DNA of 64,000 nucleotides from an uncultured Planctomycetota bacterium (GTDB lineage Bacteria > Planctomycetota > UBA1135 > GCA-002686595). The position numbers and the translations under genes are program-made. Within the stretch, counting starts at the first letter, position 1; the number at the start of each line of letters is the position of its first letter. The DNA lies in NCBI GenBank assembly GCA_903928115.1, contig CAIYPP010000054.1:1-64000 (forward strand), in the 5' to 3' direction. A model generated the notes under the pieces. It saw only the letters and a program-made list of their open reading frames with translations, did no database searches and had not been told where the DNA came from. Of this stretch, positions 20,007-28,934 are shown in pieces.

Positions 20007-21418
20007 TTCCGCTCCCCCATCCAGCGCACGAGCCGCGCGTCGAGCTCCGTGGGGCTCAACTGGAGCACCTCAGAGAGCGCCTTGTCCGCACCCGACGCGC
20101 CGATCGCCGCATAGAGCGGGCCCACCGCGTCCGCACGACCTTCGAGCAAGTACGCCGCAAGCGCGTAGGCCGTGAGCACGTCGTCGACGCCGAACTTGTC
20201 GATGCTGCGCGTCGCGAGCGCCTCGATCTTCGTGCCCTTGCCGCGCTTCGAGCGCTGGAACGCTTCGTTCAGCCAATTGGCGTCGCCCATCATCAGCTTG
20301 CCGAGCAGCTCCTTGCTCTCCGCGTCGCCGCTCGTCGGACCCGTCGAATACCACGTGTAGTGCGTACCGACGAGCTCGCGCGTGAGGTACAGACCGAAGC
20401 CTTCCCATGCCCACGCGCACTTCTGGTGGTCGAAGCCAAAGTTGTAGAGCGTGAGGAGACCGAGCATGTGCCTCACGGCACCATCGAGTCGGCGAGGTGC
20501 ATCGACGTCCCAGCGCGCGTGATGAATTTCGTTGGGGAGCCCTGTGCCCGCCCAGCTCTTCATGCGCGTGCGCTCCTCGGCGCTCCAACCGGGCCAGGCC
20601 GCGAGAAACGCGTCGCGCGCCGCCGGTGTCGTCAGCAGATAGATGTCGACGACGTCGGGCACATCCTTCGGCGCGGCCGTGAGCTTGCGGAAGAGCTCGA
20701 CCGCGGCGGTGCACTGGATCGCGACGTTCTTCGCTTCGTCGGCAGCGCCACTAGAGAACACGCGCACCTTCGGCGTCGCGACGCACGCGGTCCACGTCAC
20801 ACCGAGAGGCTTCTCGCGCTCGCGCGGCTCGATCGCGCTCGGCGCCGCGACGGCGCCGACGAGCTCCTTCACGAGCGCCTTCAGCTCACCGCGACGGGCC
20901 TTGGCGGCGACCGTCTCTTGCAGCACCCACGCATCGTCGCGCCGCGCTTCGCCGAGCAGCGCGCGCGAAGCCTCGTCATCCGGCTCAATCGCGAGCAGGT
21001 CTTCGTACAACGCGCGACGAGCCGTCGCCGCGAGCGAGTGCGCCTCGCACAGCGCCATCAAATCCTTGCGATAGCCGGCGGCGACCTCGAGGCGACGGCG
21101 CGTGCATTCACTCAAGTCCTTGGAGAGGTTCTTGGATTGCGTCGGCTTCTCCGGGACCTTCCACGAACCGTCGCGCTGACGCTGATGCTTGAGCCCCTTG
21201 TGCGCGGCTTCGTTGCTCGGGTCGAGCCGCAGGATGGCCTCCCACGCCTTGTCACGCTCGGAGTAGAGCTTCGCGGTCGCCGTCCATTCGACGAAGCTCT
21301 CCAGCTGCGAGACCGCGGCCTTCCGCGCGGCAGCAAGGTCCGCGTCCTGCGAGCCCTGCGCGCGGGAGAACGGGACGAGAAGGATGCAGCAGAGGGCGAA
21401 GGCTTGGATCAGGCGCAC
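20003..21418 (-). CDS. Secreted degenerate peptidase-like protein (upstream copy of a tandem pair)
   Basis: Started at GTG 21418, where a signal peptide begins (RLIQAFALCCILLVPFSRAQG), it has 471 residues; the longer in-frame version has no signal-like start. The N-terminal half is helical and TPR-like (SERDKAWEAILRLDPSNEAA, ALYEDLLAIEPDDEA). The C-terminal half contains AWEGFGLYLTREL, the EG-x-x-x-Y part of a DUF1570/peptidase-MA-like fold, but no HExxH (the corresponding position reads VRHML). It overlaps the next gene by 4 bases and resembles its C-terminal region. The function is not known. Confidence 0.65.
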   Translation of the reverse strand: MRLIQAFALCCILLVPFSRAQGSQDADLAAARKAAVSQLESFVEWTATAKLYSERDKAWEAILRLDPSNEAAHKGLKHQRQRDGSWKVPEKPTQSKNLSKDLSECTRRRLEVAAGYRKDLMALCEAHSLAATARRALYEDLLAIEPDDEASRALLGEARRDDAWVLQETVAAKARRGELKALVKELVGAVAAPSAIEPREREKPLGVTWTACVATPKVRVFSSGAADEAKNVAIQCTAAVELFRKLTAAPKDVPDVVDIYLLTTPAARDAFLAAWPGWSAEERTRMKSWAGTGLPNEIHHARWDVDAPRRLDGAVRHMLGLLTLYNFGFDHQKCAWAWEGFGLYLTRELVGTHYTWYSTGPTSGDAESKELLGKLMMGDANWLNEAFQRSKRGKGTKIEALATRSIDKFGVDDVLTAYALAAYLLEGRADAVGPLYAAIGASGADKALSEVLQLSPTELDARLVRWMGERK

Positions 21419-21583
21419 GGCGGGCTCCGGCGGAGTTTGGGGGCAGAGAAGGTAGCGACGCTGGAAGTGGCGCACTACCGGCTCCGGCCAAGATGAACCC
21501 AACCGTTGCGCAGCAGTTCCGAACGTGGCCCCGGATTCGGTCTTGAGTCGCGATTCGCTACCATCGTCCAAAGTTCGTTCAGC

Positions 21584-21667
21584 GGGGAAGTGGCGGAACC
21601 GGCAGACGCAGCGGACTTAAAATCCGCAGCCCGCAAGGGCATGAGGGTTCGAGTCCCTCCTTCCTCA
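21584..21667 (+). tRNA. tRNA-Leu (UAA), CCA not encoded
   Basis: The cloverleaf is complete. Acceptor GGGGAAG pairs with CTTCCTC (one G-U), the anticodon arm GCGGA-CTTAAAA-TCCGC reads anticodon TAA, a long variable arm (AGCCCGCAAGGGCAT) marks it as class II, and the T-arm is GAGGG-TTCGAGT-CCCTC. The discriminator A is followed by CCC, so CCA must be added enzymatically. Confidence 0.95.
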
Positions 21668-21674
21668 CCCCCGC

Positions 21675-24600
21675 TCAGCGCCGCGCGCCGCGGAGCCTCG
21701 CGAACCACTGGGACACGTCGTCGAAGAGCGAGTAGGCGACGGGCGTCACGAGCAGCGTGAGCAAGAGGCATAGGCTCTGACCGCCGATCACGACAACCGC
21801 GACGGCCCGACGCTCTTCGGCTCCCGGCCCCGAGCCGAGCGCGAGCGGCAGCATGCCCGCGACGAGCGCGAGCGTCGTCATCAGGATCGGGCGCAGTCGA
21901 TCGCGGTTCGCGCGCAAGATCGCCTCGCCGCGCTCGAAGCCCTGCGCTCGCAGCACATTCGTGTGGTCGATCTGCAGGATCGAGTTCTTCTTCACGACAC
22001 CGAACAACACCAAGATCCCGAGCGCCGAATAGAGGTTCAGCGTGCCGTCGACGAGCCACAGCGACGCGAGAGCGAACGGTACCGACAGCGGGAGCGAAAG
22101 CAGGATCGTGAGCGGGTGGACCAAGCTCTCGAACTGCGACGCAAGGATCAGATACATGAACACGACCGACAGCACGAAGGCGATGAGCAGCTCATCGAAC
22201 GTGCGCTGCAGCTCGCGGCTACGTCCGAGCAACGTCGTCGTGTAGGCGGGCGGCATCGCGAGCTCCTCCGAGGTCGCTTGCAAGAGCTCGAGTTGATCGC
22301 CGAGCGCGAAGCCGGGCGCCACGCCCCCGCGAACGGACACCATGCGCTGCCGGTTGAGACGGTCGATGCGCGAAGCCGCGAGCGCCGGCTCCACGGCGGC
22401 AAGGTTGGACAGCTCGACGCTCGCCCCTTCTCGACCCGGCAGCAGCAGTCGATCGACAAGCTCTGGCCGATCGCGATCCCCTTCTTCGAGGCGCAGGCGC
22501 ACGTCGTAGCTCTCGCCCGTCTGCGGATCGCGAAAGCGCGAAACCTCCTCGGCGCCGCCGACGAGCAAGCGCAGCGCCGTCCCGATGTCGCGCGCTCGAA
22601 CGCCCAGGTCCGCGGCTCGCTCGCGATCGATCTCGACACGCAGCTCCGGTCGATTGAGGCGCAGCGACGTGTCGAGGCCGCGGAAGCCGCCCTTCTCGTT
22701 GGCACGGTTGCGCAGATCTTCCGAGTAGCGCGCGAGCTCCTCGAGCTCCGGCCCGCGGATCACGAAATCCACGTCGAACGGCCCGCCACCGACCGAGAAG
22801 GACTGGAAGTTGCGCACCTGACAGCGCAGGTCTCGATAGCGACGCAACTTCCCGTCGATCGCGGTCATCACATCGGCTTGCGTGTAGTTGCCCTCGAACG
22901 CCGCCTTGGGGTTCCCATCGAGCGTCGCGCGCCACAGGCGTGCAAAGCTGAAAAGCCGTTCGTCGTGCGGCGCGATGCGTACGTACACCGAGCCCGTGTT
23001 CGTCTGACCGAGGAAGCCTCCGCCGTTCGTCACGAGCACGTCGCGCACGCCGGGTGTCGCTCGAATGTCGGCCTCGACCGCCGCGAGCACCTCGTCCATC
23101 GCGGCGACGCTCGTCCCTTCGGGAGCGTTGACGTTGACCGAGAACTCGGCCTCGTCCGCATCCGCGGGAACGAACTCGCGCGGCACATTGGCGAGCAACG
23201 GGAACGACGCGGCGATGACTCCGAGCGCGAGCACTGACAACACGAAGCGATGCCGCATCGAGCGCTTCAGTAGCCCCTCGTAGACGCGCTCGATCCACGC
23301 ATAGAAGCCGCGACGCGATGCGGGCTGTGTGCCGTGAGCGACCGAGGGCTTCAGCATGCGCGCGGCCATCATCGGCGTCAGCGTGAACGAGACGAACAGG
23401 CTGACGAGCACGGCGACCGCCGCCGTGATGCCGAACTGATAAAGGAAGCGCCCGGCGATGCTCGACATGAACGCGACCGGGACGAAAATGACCACGAGGC
23501 TGAGCGTCGTCGCGAGCACGGCAAGCCCGATCTCGCGCGTGGCCTCGCGCGCCGCCTCCATCGGCGCCATCCCCTTCTCTTCCACGAAGCGGAAGATGTT
23601 CTCCAAGACGACGATCGCGTCGTCGATCACGATCCCCACCATCAAGACGAGAGCGAGCATGGTCACGCTGTTCAGCGTGAAACCAAGCGCCCACATCGCA
23701 CCGAACGTCGCAACTACCGAGGCTGGAATCGCGATGGCAGCGATCACCGTCGAGCGCCAGCTGCGCATGAAGAGCAGCACCACGAGGCTCGCGAGGATCG
23801 AGCCGAGCACCAAGTGCACGTTGATCTCGTGCAGCGCCGCTTCGATGTACTGCGACTGATCTCGCGTGACCTCAAGTCGAACGTCGCTCGGCAGCTGCGG
23901 CTCGACCACGGCGAGGATCGCCTTGCACTTCTCGATCACGGCGATCGTGTTGGCGCCGGACTGGCGGACGATCTCCAGCACGACGGTCGGGGTTCCGTTC
24001 CAGCGCGCGCTGCCACGGCGCTCTGCCGTCCCGTCTTCGACTCGCCCGAGATCCGCAAGCCGGATGGGCACGCCGTCGATCGTCGCGACGACGAGTGCCT
24101 CGAACTGCTCGCGGGTCTCCAACCGACCGAGCGTCCGCAGGGTCTGCTCGCGCTCGCGCCCTGTGACGTTTCCGCCGGGCACGTCGGCGTTCTGCGCAGC
24201 GATCGCATCCCGCACGACCGTCACGGGCAAGCCGTACGAGGCGAGCTTGTCCGCGTCGAGCCAGACGTTCATCGTGCGCTCGGTGCCGCCCGTGATACGC
24301 ACCTCCCCCACACCCGACGCGCGCTCGAGCTGAACACGCACGAGCTTGTCCGCGAGCTCGGTGAGCTCGCGCACGGAACGCTCGCCGATCAACGCGACCT
24401 GCAGCACAGGCTCCGAGTCGTTGTCGACCTTCGCCACGAGCGGCGGGTCTGCCTCGTCGGGCAGGTCGCGCAGGACCGACGAGACGCGATCGCGCACGTC
24501 CTGCGCCGCGAGGTCGATGTCGCGGTCGAGCTCGAAGGTCGCGAGGATGATGCCGTTCCCCGATCCGGAGATGGAGCGCAGCTGCTCGACGCCCGCGACC

Positions 24601-24821
24601 GTGTTGACAGACTCCTCGAGTCGCTCGGAGACCTCGGTCTCGACTTCTTCGGGGGAGGCGCCGGGCAAGCGCGTCTGCACGCGCACCGAGGGCACGTCGA
24701 CCGACGGATAGCGGTCCACGGCGAGGCGGAACCAGCTCACGCCGCCGACCACGCACAGAGCGAGGATCAGCATCGACGCGAAAACCGGCCGACGAATGCA
24801 GATCTCAGCGAGCTTCTGCAC
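21675..24821 (-). CDS. RND efflux pump, AcrB/HAE1-type inner-membrane transporter
   Basis: This 1048-residue proton-driven pump begins QKLAEICIRRPVFASML, the usual first helix of the HAE1 family. The GTG at 24821 has a strong GGAGGGAGAGC ribosome-binding site; in-frame upstream sequence is a shadow of the tolC-like gene. The periplasmic porter loop follows (YPSVDVPSVRV...PGASPEEVE). Proton-relay Asp-Asp lies in VGIVIDDAIVVLENI, and the second membrane half ends near SLFDDVSQWF. Two large periplasmic loops and twelve helices are expected for the family. It overlaps the upstream TolC-like gene by 17 bases. The substrate (drug, metabolite, lipid) cannot be told from sequence. The stop lies 7 bases after the opposite-strand tRNA-Leu. 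Confidence 0.95.
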   Translation of the reverse strand: MQKLAEICIRRPVFASMLILALCVVGGVSWFRLAVDRYPSVDVPSVRVQTRLPGASPEEVETEVSERLEESVNTVAGVEQLRSISGSGNGIILATFELDRDIDLAAQDVRDRVSSVLRDLPDEADPPLVAKVDNDSEPVLQVALIGERSVRELTELADKLVRVQLERASGVGEVRITGGTERTMNVWLDADKLASYGLPVTVVRDAIAAQNADVPGGNVTGREREQTLRTLGRLETREQFEALVVATIDGVPIRLADLGRVEDGTAERRGSARWNGTPTVVLEIVRQSGANTIAVIEKCKAILAVVEPQLPSDVRLEVTRDQSQYIEAALHEINVHLVLGSILASLVVLLFMRSWRSTVIAAIAIPASVVATFGAMWALGFTLNSVTMLALVLMVGIVIDDAIVVLENIFRFVEEKGMAPMEAAREATREIGLAVLATTLSLVVIFVPVAFMSSIAGRFLYQFGITAAVAVLVSLFVSFTLTPMMAARMLKPSVAHGTQPASRRGFYAWIERVYEGLLKRSMRHRFVLSVLALGVIAASFPLLANVPREFVPADADEAEFSVNVNAPEGTSVAAMDEVLAAVEADIRATPGVRDVLVTNGGGFLGQTNTGSVYVRIAPHDERLFSFARLWRATLDGNPKAAFEGNYTQADVMTAIDGKLRRYRDLRCQVRNFQSFSVGGGPFDVDFVIRGPELEELARYSEDLRNRANEKGGFRGLDTSLRLNRPELRVEIDRERAADLGVRARDIGTALRLLVGGAEEVSRFRDPQTGESYDVRLRLEEGDRDRPELVDRLLLPGREGASVELSNLAAVEPALAASRIDRLNRQRMVSVRGGVAPGFALGDQLELLQATSEELAMPPAYTTTLLGRSRELQRTFDELLIAFVLSVVFMYLILASQFESLVHPLTILLSLPLSVPFALASLWLVDGTLNLYSALGILVLFGVVKKNSILQIDHTNVLRAQGFERGEAILRANRDRLRPILMTTLALVAGMLPLALGSGPGAEERRAVAVVVIGGQSLCLLLTLLVTPVAYSLFDDVSQWFARLRGARR

Positions 24822-26172
24822 GCTCTCCCTCCGGATCGATCGGCCGTTCGAGCCCGAGCCACGCGTGCAGCGTGCCCGTCGCCCGCAGGAGGTCGAGCCG
24901 GAAGATCCCGAGCTCGAGCTCTGCGTTCTCCAGTGCAAGCGCCGTGCGCAGGCGCTGATCCTGCGCCGTCACGCGCTCCAAGTTCGTCGCGAGGCCCGCA
25001 TCGTAGAGAGCCTCCGCCTGCGCGAAGGCCTCGTCCGCTGCCGCGAGCTGCAAACGCAGCGCCGTGACGCGCTCCTTGCCCGTCGAGAGATTCGTATGAG
25101 CGACCTCGACATCGCGCCGGATCGAGCGCTGAAGGAGCGACTGACGCAACTTCGCTTCGCGGAGGAACGAGAAGGCATCTGCGATGTCCGCGCGGATCTT
25201 GCCGCCCTCGAACAGCGGGAGCTGTACGCGGAACAAGCCCGTCCAGTCGATGTCGGAGGGTAGCGAATCCCGCGCGAGGAATCCGGCGAGATCGACCGAG
25301 AGCCGCGGCCACCACTGTGCCTGCGCGACCTCGATCGCATGCCCCGCCGCTTCGACCTCGTTCAAGATCGCCGCGAGGTCCGGTCGCTGTGCGAGCGCCA
25401 GCGCTTCGAGTTCGTCCACGCTGCGCAGCTCCTCCGGCAATTCGAGCGTACGGACGAGCACCGCCCCGTCGATAGAAGCACCTGTGAGAAACGCGAGAAG
25501 CGAGCGGCCATTGCGCGCCGAGCGCTCCGTATTGATCAGTGCGACACGCGCGTCCACGAGGCTGGACTCGCTGAGCGCCACGTCGAGCGGACGAGCGACG
25601 CCAACCTCGTTGCGAGCGCGCACGTCGTCGACACGCGCTTGCTGGAGCGCCAGCGAGCCTTGCAAGACGACGCGCGCACGCTCCGCCTGCAGCACCCCGA
25701 AGTGGGTGCGAGCGACGTCGATCAAGAGCGTGTCCTGCGCAGCGTAGAGCAGCGCAAGCCGCCGCCGAGCCTCGAAGCGCGCGCGACGCTGCTCGTTCTC
25801 TACGCCATGCGGATTGACCTCGTACGTCGCGACGAGCGGTAGGTCGAGCCCGTTGTCCGGTCCCGTGCCGCTCTCGCGCAGGAAGTAGCTCGGCGTGAGA
25901 TTGAGGCGCGGGAGCCACGCCGCCGCGGCGCGCCTGCGGTCGTTCAGCGCCCGCAGATAGCCCTCGCCTTCGAGCCCGAGGCGCTCGTTGCGTGCGTTCG
26001 CGCAGAGCATGGAAGCACGGACATCGACGCCCGCTTCGAGCGTCGCCAGCTCGACGGGCTCCGCCGGTGCGCCCGCATCGAGCGCGAAGCGGTAGCGCTC
26101 TACGGCGTCGCCGGAATCGTCCACCGTCGTCTGGCACGCCGCCAGAATCAGCGCGAGAGCGAGTCCCCTCAC
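24805..26172 (-). CDS. TolC-family outer-membrane efflux lipoprotein
   Basis: This 455-residue protein opens with a lipobox (ILAAC, Cys13), as in OprM-type channels. Two long helical repeats rich in Ala, Leu, Arg and Glu follow, e.g. ARVVLQGSLALQQARVDDV and TALRLQLAAADEAFAQAEAL, the latter followed by LYDAGLATNLERVTAQ, a typical TolC hairpin sequence. It forms the outer-membrane exit duct for the RND pump. The GTG start at 26172 overlaps the adaptor stop (GTGA), and its own end overlaps the pump gene, so the three are made together. Confidence 0.92.
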   Translation of the reverse strand: MRGLALALILAACQTTVDDSGDAVERYRFALDAGAPAEPVELATLEAGVDVRASMLCANARNERLGLEGEGYLRALNDRRRAAAAWLPRLNLTPSYFLRESGTGPDNGLDLPLVATYEVNPHGVENEQRRARFEARRRLALLYAAQDTLLIDVARTHFGVLQAERARVVLQGSLALQQARVDDVRARNEVGVARPLDVALSESSLVDARVALINTERSARNGRSLLAFLTGASIDGAVLVRTLELPEELRSVDELEALALAQRPDLAAILNEVEAAGHAIEVAQAQWWPRLSVDLAGFLARDSLPSDIDWTGLFRVQLPLFEGGKIRADIADAFSFLREAKLRQSLLQRSIRRDVEVAHTNLSTGKERVTALRLQLAAADEAFAQAEALYDAGLATNLERVTAQDQRLRTALALENAELELGIFRLDLLRATGTLHAWLGLERPIDPEGERAEAR

Positions 26173-27410
26173 TTCGCCGCTTCCGCCGCCGCTTCGCGGA
26201 TCGGCACGCCCGTCGCCAGCCCAGCCGGAGGGCGACGCACGATGCGTGCATCCGCCTCGAGGCCACTCGTGAGTTCCACGCGACCCCCTCGCACGGGCCC
26301 CAGCTCGACGATGCGCTCCTGCGCCTTGCCGTCCTTCAGCGTGAACACCTTGTGCACGCCCGCGAACACGGCCACCGACTCGCGTTCGACTTCGAGCACT
26401 TCGTCGATCAGCGAAGTCTCGACCTCCGCAGTAGCAAACGCACCTGCGCGCAGCCTGCCCGACGGATTGGGCACGCGGATCTCGACCTCGAACGTCCGAG
26501 TGCGCACATCGATCGCAGGGTTGATGCGCACGACGCTTCCCTCAAAGCGCTCGTCGAACGACTCGACGGAGATCCACACGGGGCGCCCCGTCTCGACGTG
26601 AGCGACGTGCCGCTCCGGCACGCGCACGCGGAGCTCCAGCGGATCGGTGTCGAGCAGCTCGAAGAGCGGCGCGCCGACCGTCACGTAGTCGCCTACCGAC
26701 ACCCGACGAGCCGTGACGGAGTACTGTGCCCCGACGCGACCGGCGCCCGGCACGCCATGCAGCGTGTCCGCCAACCGCTGCGCCGCGGTGTCGAGCTGGG
26801 CCTTCTGCGCCCGCGCCTCGGCGAGCTGCGCGCGTGCGTTCAGCTGCGCGATGCGATGATCGGCCTTGGCCACCGACCACGCCGTCTGCAGGTCGAGGTA
26901 GTCCTGCTCGCTCATCGCGGGCGGAGTGCGCTCGCGCAGGAGCCTGCCGCGCTCGTAGCGCGCAAAGCCATTTTCCGCTTGGAGCCTCGCACGTTCGACG
27001 GCCGGCAGCTTCTCGACGTCGACGTCACCCTCGGGCAAGGCCTCGATTCCGAGCCTCGCCAGACTCTGCTCGAACGCGCGGCGTCGCTCGTTCAGCGCGA
27101 GCTCGTAGTCGATCTTCTCCAGTTGCACGAGCGCCGTCTCCGGCGCGAGCGAGTCTCCCACGTCGTGGAAGAACGCCGCGACGCGCCCAGGCACCTTCGC
27201 AGAAACGGTCGCTTGTTCTTCGCCGAACAGCGTGCCCGTCGCTCGCACGGTCCGCTGCACGCGAACACGCACGGGACTCGAGAGCTCGAGCGAGAGCGGC
27301 TCTCGCGCAGCGACCTGCGTCGCCGGCGCACCGGACTCGCGCGGCTCGGGCGCGCAAGCACCGAGCAACGCGAATCCCGCGATCCACAGCGCGCCGCGGA
27401 GCGCGCTCAC
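26169..27410 (-). CDS. RND efflux periplasmic adaptor (membrane fusion lipoprotein)
   Basis: Start GTG 27410 gives 413 residues and a lipoprotein signal (LWIAGFALLGAC, Cys19). The family order is visible: beta-barrel/lipoyl half (SPVRVRVQRTVRATGTLFG, ATVSAKVPGRVAAFFHDVGD), a long helical hairpin (LNERRRAFEQSLARLG to LAEARAQKAQLDTAAQRL), the second lipoyl half (SVTARRVSVGDYVTVGAPLF) and the beta-barrel (GSVVRINPAIDVRTRTFEVE). It links the pump to the TolC-like channel. The GTG overlaps the stop of the upstream aminopeptidase (GTGA), which ties efflux expression to that gene. Confidence 0.93.
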   Translation of the reverse strand: MSALRGALWIAGFALLGACAPEPRESGAPATQVAAREPLSLELSSPVRVRVQRTVRATGTLFGEEQATVSAKVPGRVAAFFHDVGDSLAPETALVQLEKIDYELALNERRRAFEQSLARLGIEALPEGDVDVEKLPAVERARLQAENGFARYERGRLLRERTPPAMSEQDYLDLQTAWSVAKADHRIAQLNARAQLAEARAQKAQLDTAAQRLADTLHGVPGAGRVGAQYSVTARRVSVGDYVTVGAPLFELLDTDPLELRVRVPERHVAHVETGRPVWISVESFDERFEGSVVRINPAIDVRTRTFEVEIRVPNPSGRLRAGAFATAEVETSLIDEVLEVERESVAVFAGVHKVFTLKDGKAQERIVELGPVRGGRVELTSGLEADARIVRRPPAGLATGVPIREAAAEAAK

Positions 27411-28882
27411 TTGCCCCCGTGGGTCTCGAGCCAGCGCAGGAGCAGGCGCACGCCGACACCCGAGCCCATCGGACCGCCGACGTAGTCGCGGTTCGCGCCG
27501 CCCCACGCCACACCGGCGATGTCGAGGTGAACCCACGGCGTCGAGCCAACGAAGTGCTGCAGGAACGCCGCGCCGATCGAGGCTCCGGCGCCCGGATCGC
27601 CGAGCGCGATGTTGCGGAGGTCGGCGACCTCGCCCTTGAGCGCGTCGCGATGCAGCGCATCGACCGGCAGCGGCCAGCACTTCTCGCCCGTCTCGTTGCC
27701 GGCCGCCACGAGCTCGTCGCGCAGCACGTCGTTGTTCGTGAAGAGACCCGTGTACTCGTGGCCCACAGCGATCACCACGGCGCCGGTCAGCGTCGCGAGG
27801 TCGATCACGCAGTCAGGCTCGACCTTCGAGAGCACGTAGCTGATCGCGTCGCACAAGATCAGGCGACCTTCCGCGTCGGTGTTGAGCACTTCGATCGTCG
27901 TGCCGTTCATGGCCGTGACGAGGTCGCCCGGCTTCACCGCGCGCCCGTCGGGCAGGTTCTCGCTCGCGGGCACCACGCCGTGCACTTCGAACGGGCAGTC
28001 GAGCTCGGCGAGCGCATGGAACACGCCGAGGACGGCGGCGCCGCCCGACATGTCGTACTTCATGTCCCACATCTTGCCCGCGGGCTTGATCGAGATGCCG
28101 CCCGCGTCGAACGTCAGGCCTTTGCCGACGAGCGCCACGCGGCCGCGCGCGCGGCGCGGCGGCGTGTACGTGAGATGGATCAGCTGCGCCGGCTCTTCCG
28201 AGCCCGCGCTCACTCCGAGCAGCGCGCCCATGCCGAGCTTCGCCATCGCCTTCTCGTCGAGCACCTTGCAGCGGATGCGCTTGCTGCGCTTGGCGAGCTT
28301 GTGCGCCGCCGCGGCGAGGCCGCGCGGAGTCATGCAGTTGCCCGGCTGGTTTTGAAGGTCGCGAGCGAACGAGTTGGCCTGCGCGAGCACTTCGCCGCGC
28401 TCGACACCGTCGGCGAAGTCACGGCCGTCGCCGCTCAGGATCGCGAGCTTGGTCTTCGCGTCCTTCGCCTTGCTCTTGTACTGCAGGAACCGGTAGAGCC
28501 CGAGGCCCGCGCCCTCCGCAGCCGCCTGCCCCGCGGCGCGCGGACCGCCCGCCGCGGCGCACACCTCGGGAGCGAACCACAGGTTCACGCTCTCGCAGCC
28601 CGCCGAGTCCGCGCGCTGCACCGCGAGCGCCGCGACGCGCCGCAGGCGCTCGAGGTCGAGCTCCGCACGCTTGCCGAGGCCGATGACGGCGACGCGCTCG
28701 AACCCGCCCTCCGCCGCGTCGGTCAGCTTCACCTCGCGGAAGTCGCCCTGCACGCTGTCCTTGAAGCGCGCGCCGAGCTTGACGGACTTCGGAGTGAGCG
28801 GCGCCTCGCCCGCGAAGGCGAAGCACACGAGGAGCGCGGCGCGCGCGGGCGTGGCAGACGTGGAGTGGAACGAGAGCTTCAT
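27407..28882 (-). CDS. pepA: Leucyl aminopeptidase, M17 family
   Basis: This 491-residue di-metal aminopeptidase is intact. The M17 signature NTDAEGRL is present, preceded by the metal and catalytic segment GKGLTFDAGGISIKP and DMKYDMSGGAAV. The N-terminal domain (about 1-170) is the divergent regulatory part typical of the family. It removes N-terminal residues from peptides in the cytosol. The start is the ATG at 28882; open frame further upstream is a shadow of the ETF oxidoreductase gene. The ribosome-binding site is weak (AAGAAG). It is followed by the efflux operon through a GTGA overlap, an uncommon pairing. Confidence 0.95.
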   Translation of the reverse strand: MKLSFHSTSATPARAALLVCFAFAGEAPLTPKSVKLGARFKDSVQGDFREVKLTDAAEGGFERVAVIGLGKRAELDLERLRRVAALAVQRADSAGCESVNLWFAPEVCAAAGGPRAAGQAAAEGAGLGLYRFLQYKSKAKDAKTKLAILSGDGRDFADGVERGEVLAQANSFARDLQNQPGNCMTPRGLAAAAHKLAKRSKRIRCKVLDEKAMAKLGMGALLGVSAGSEEPAQLIHLTYTPPRRARGRVALVGKGLTFDAGGISIKPAGKMWDMKYDMSGGAAVLGVFHALAELDCPFEVHGVVPASENLPDGRAVKPGDLVTAMNGTTIEVLNTDAEGRLILCDAISYVLSKVEPDCVIDLATLTGAVVIAVGHEYTGLFTNNDVLRDELVAAGNETGEKCWPLPVDALHRDALKGEVADLRNIALGDPGAGASIGAAFLQHFVGSTPWVHLDIAGVAWGGANRDYVGGPMGSGVGVRLLLRWLETHGGK

Positions 28883-28909
28883 GGGAGTTCGATTCTTCTT
28901 GGGCTTCGG

Positions 28910-28934
28910 TGTGAGCGCGCGGCGCGCGCTCACA
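28910..28934. other. Long perfect inverted repeat across the ETF-QO stop codon
   Basis: Arms TGTGAGCGCGC (28910-28920) and GCGCGCTCACA (28924-28934) are perfectly complementary around 3 bases. The minus-strand stop codon of the oxidoreductase (28930-28932) lies inside the stem. No T-run follows on either strand, so it may be a processing or attenuation hairpin rather than a classical terminator. Confidence 0.5.

Noticed and set aside
21536-21564. Promoter for tRNA-Leu with TACCAT as -10
   Set aside because: The distance to the tRNA fits, but no -35-like sequence is found at 16-18 bases.
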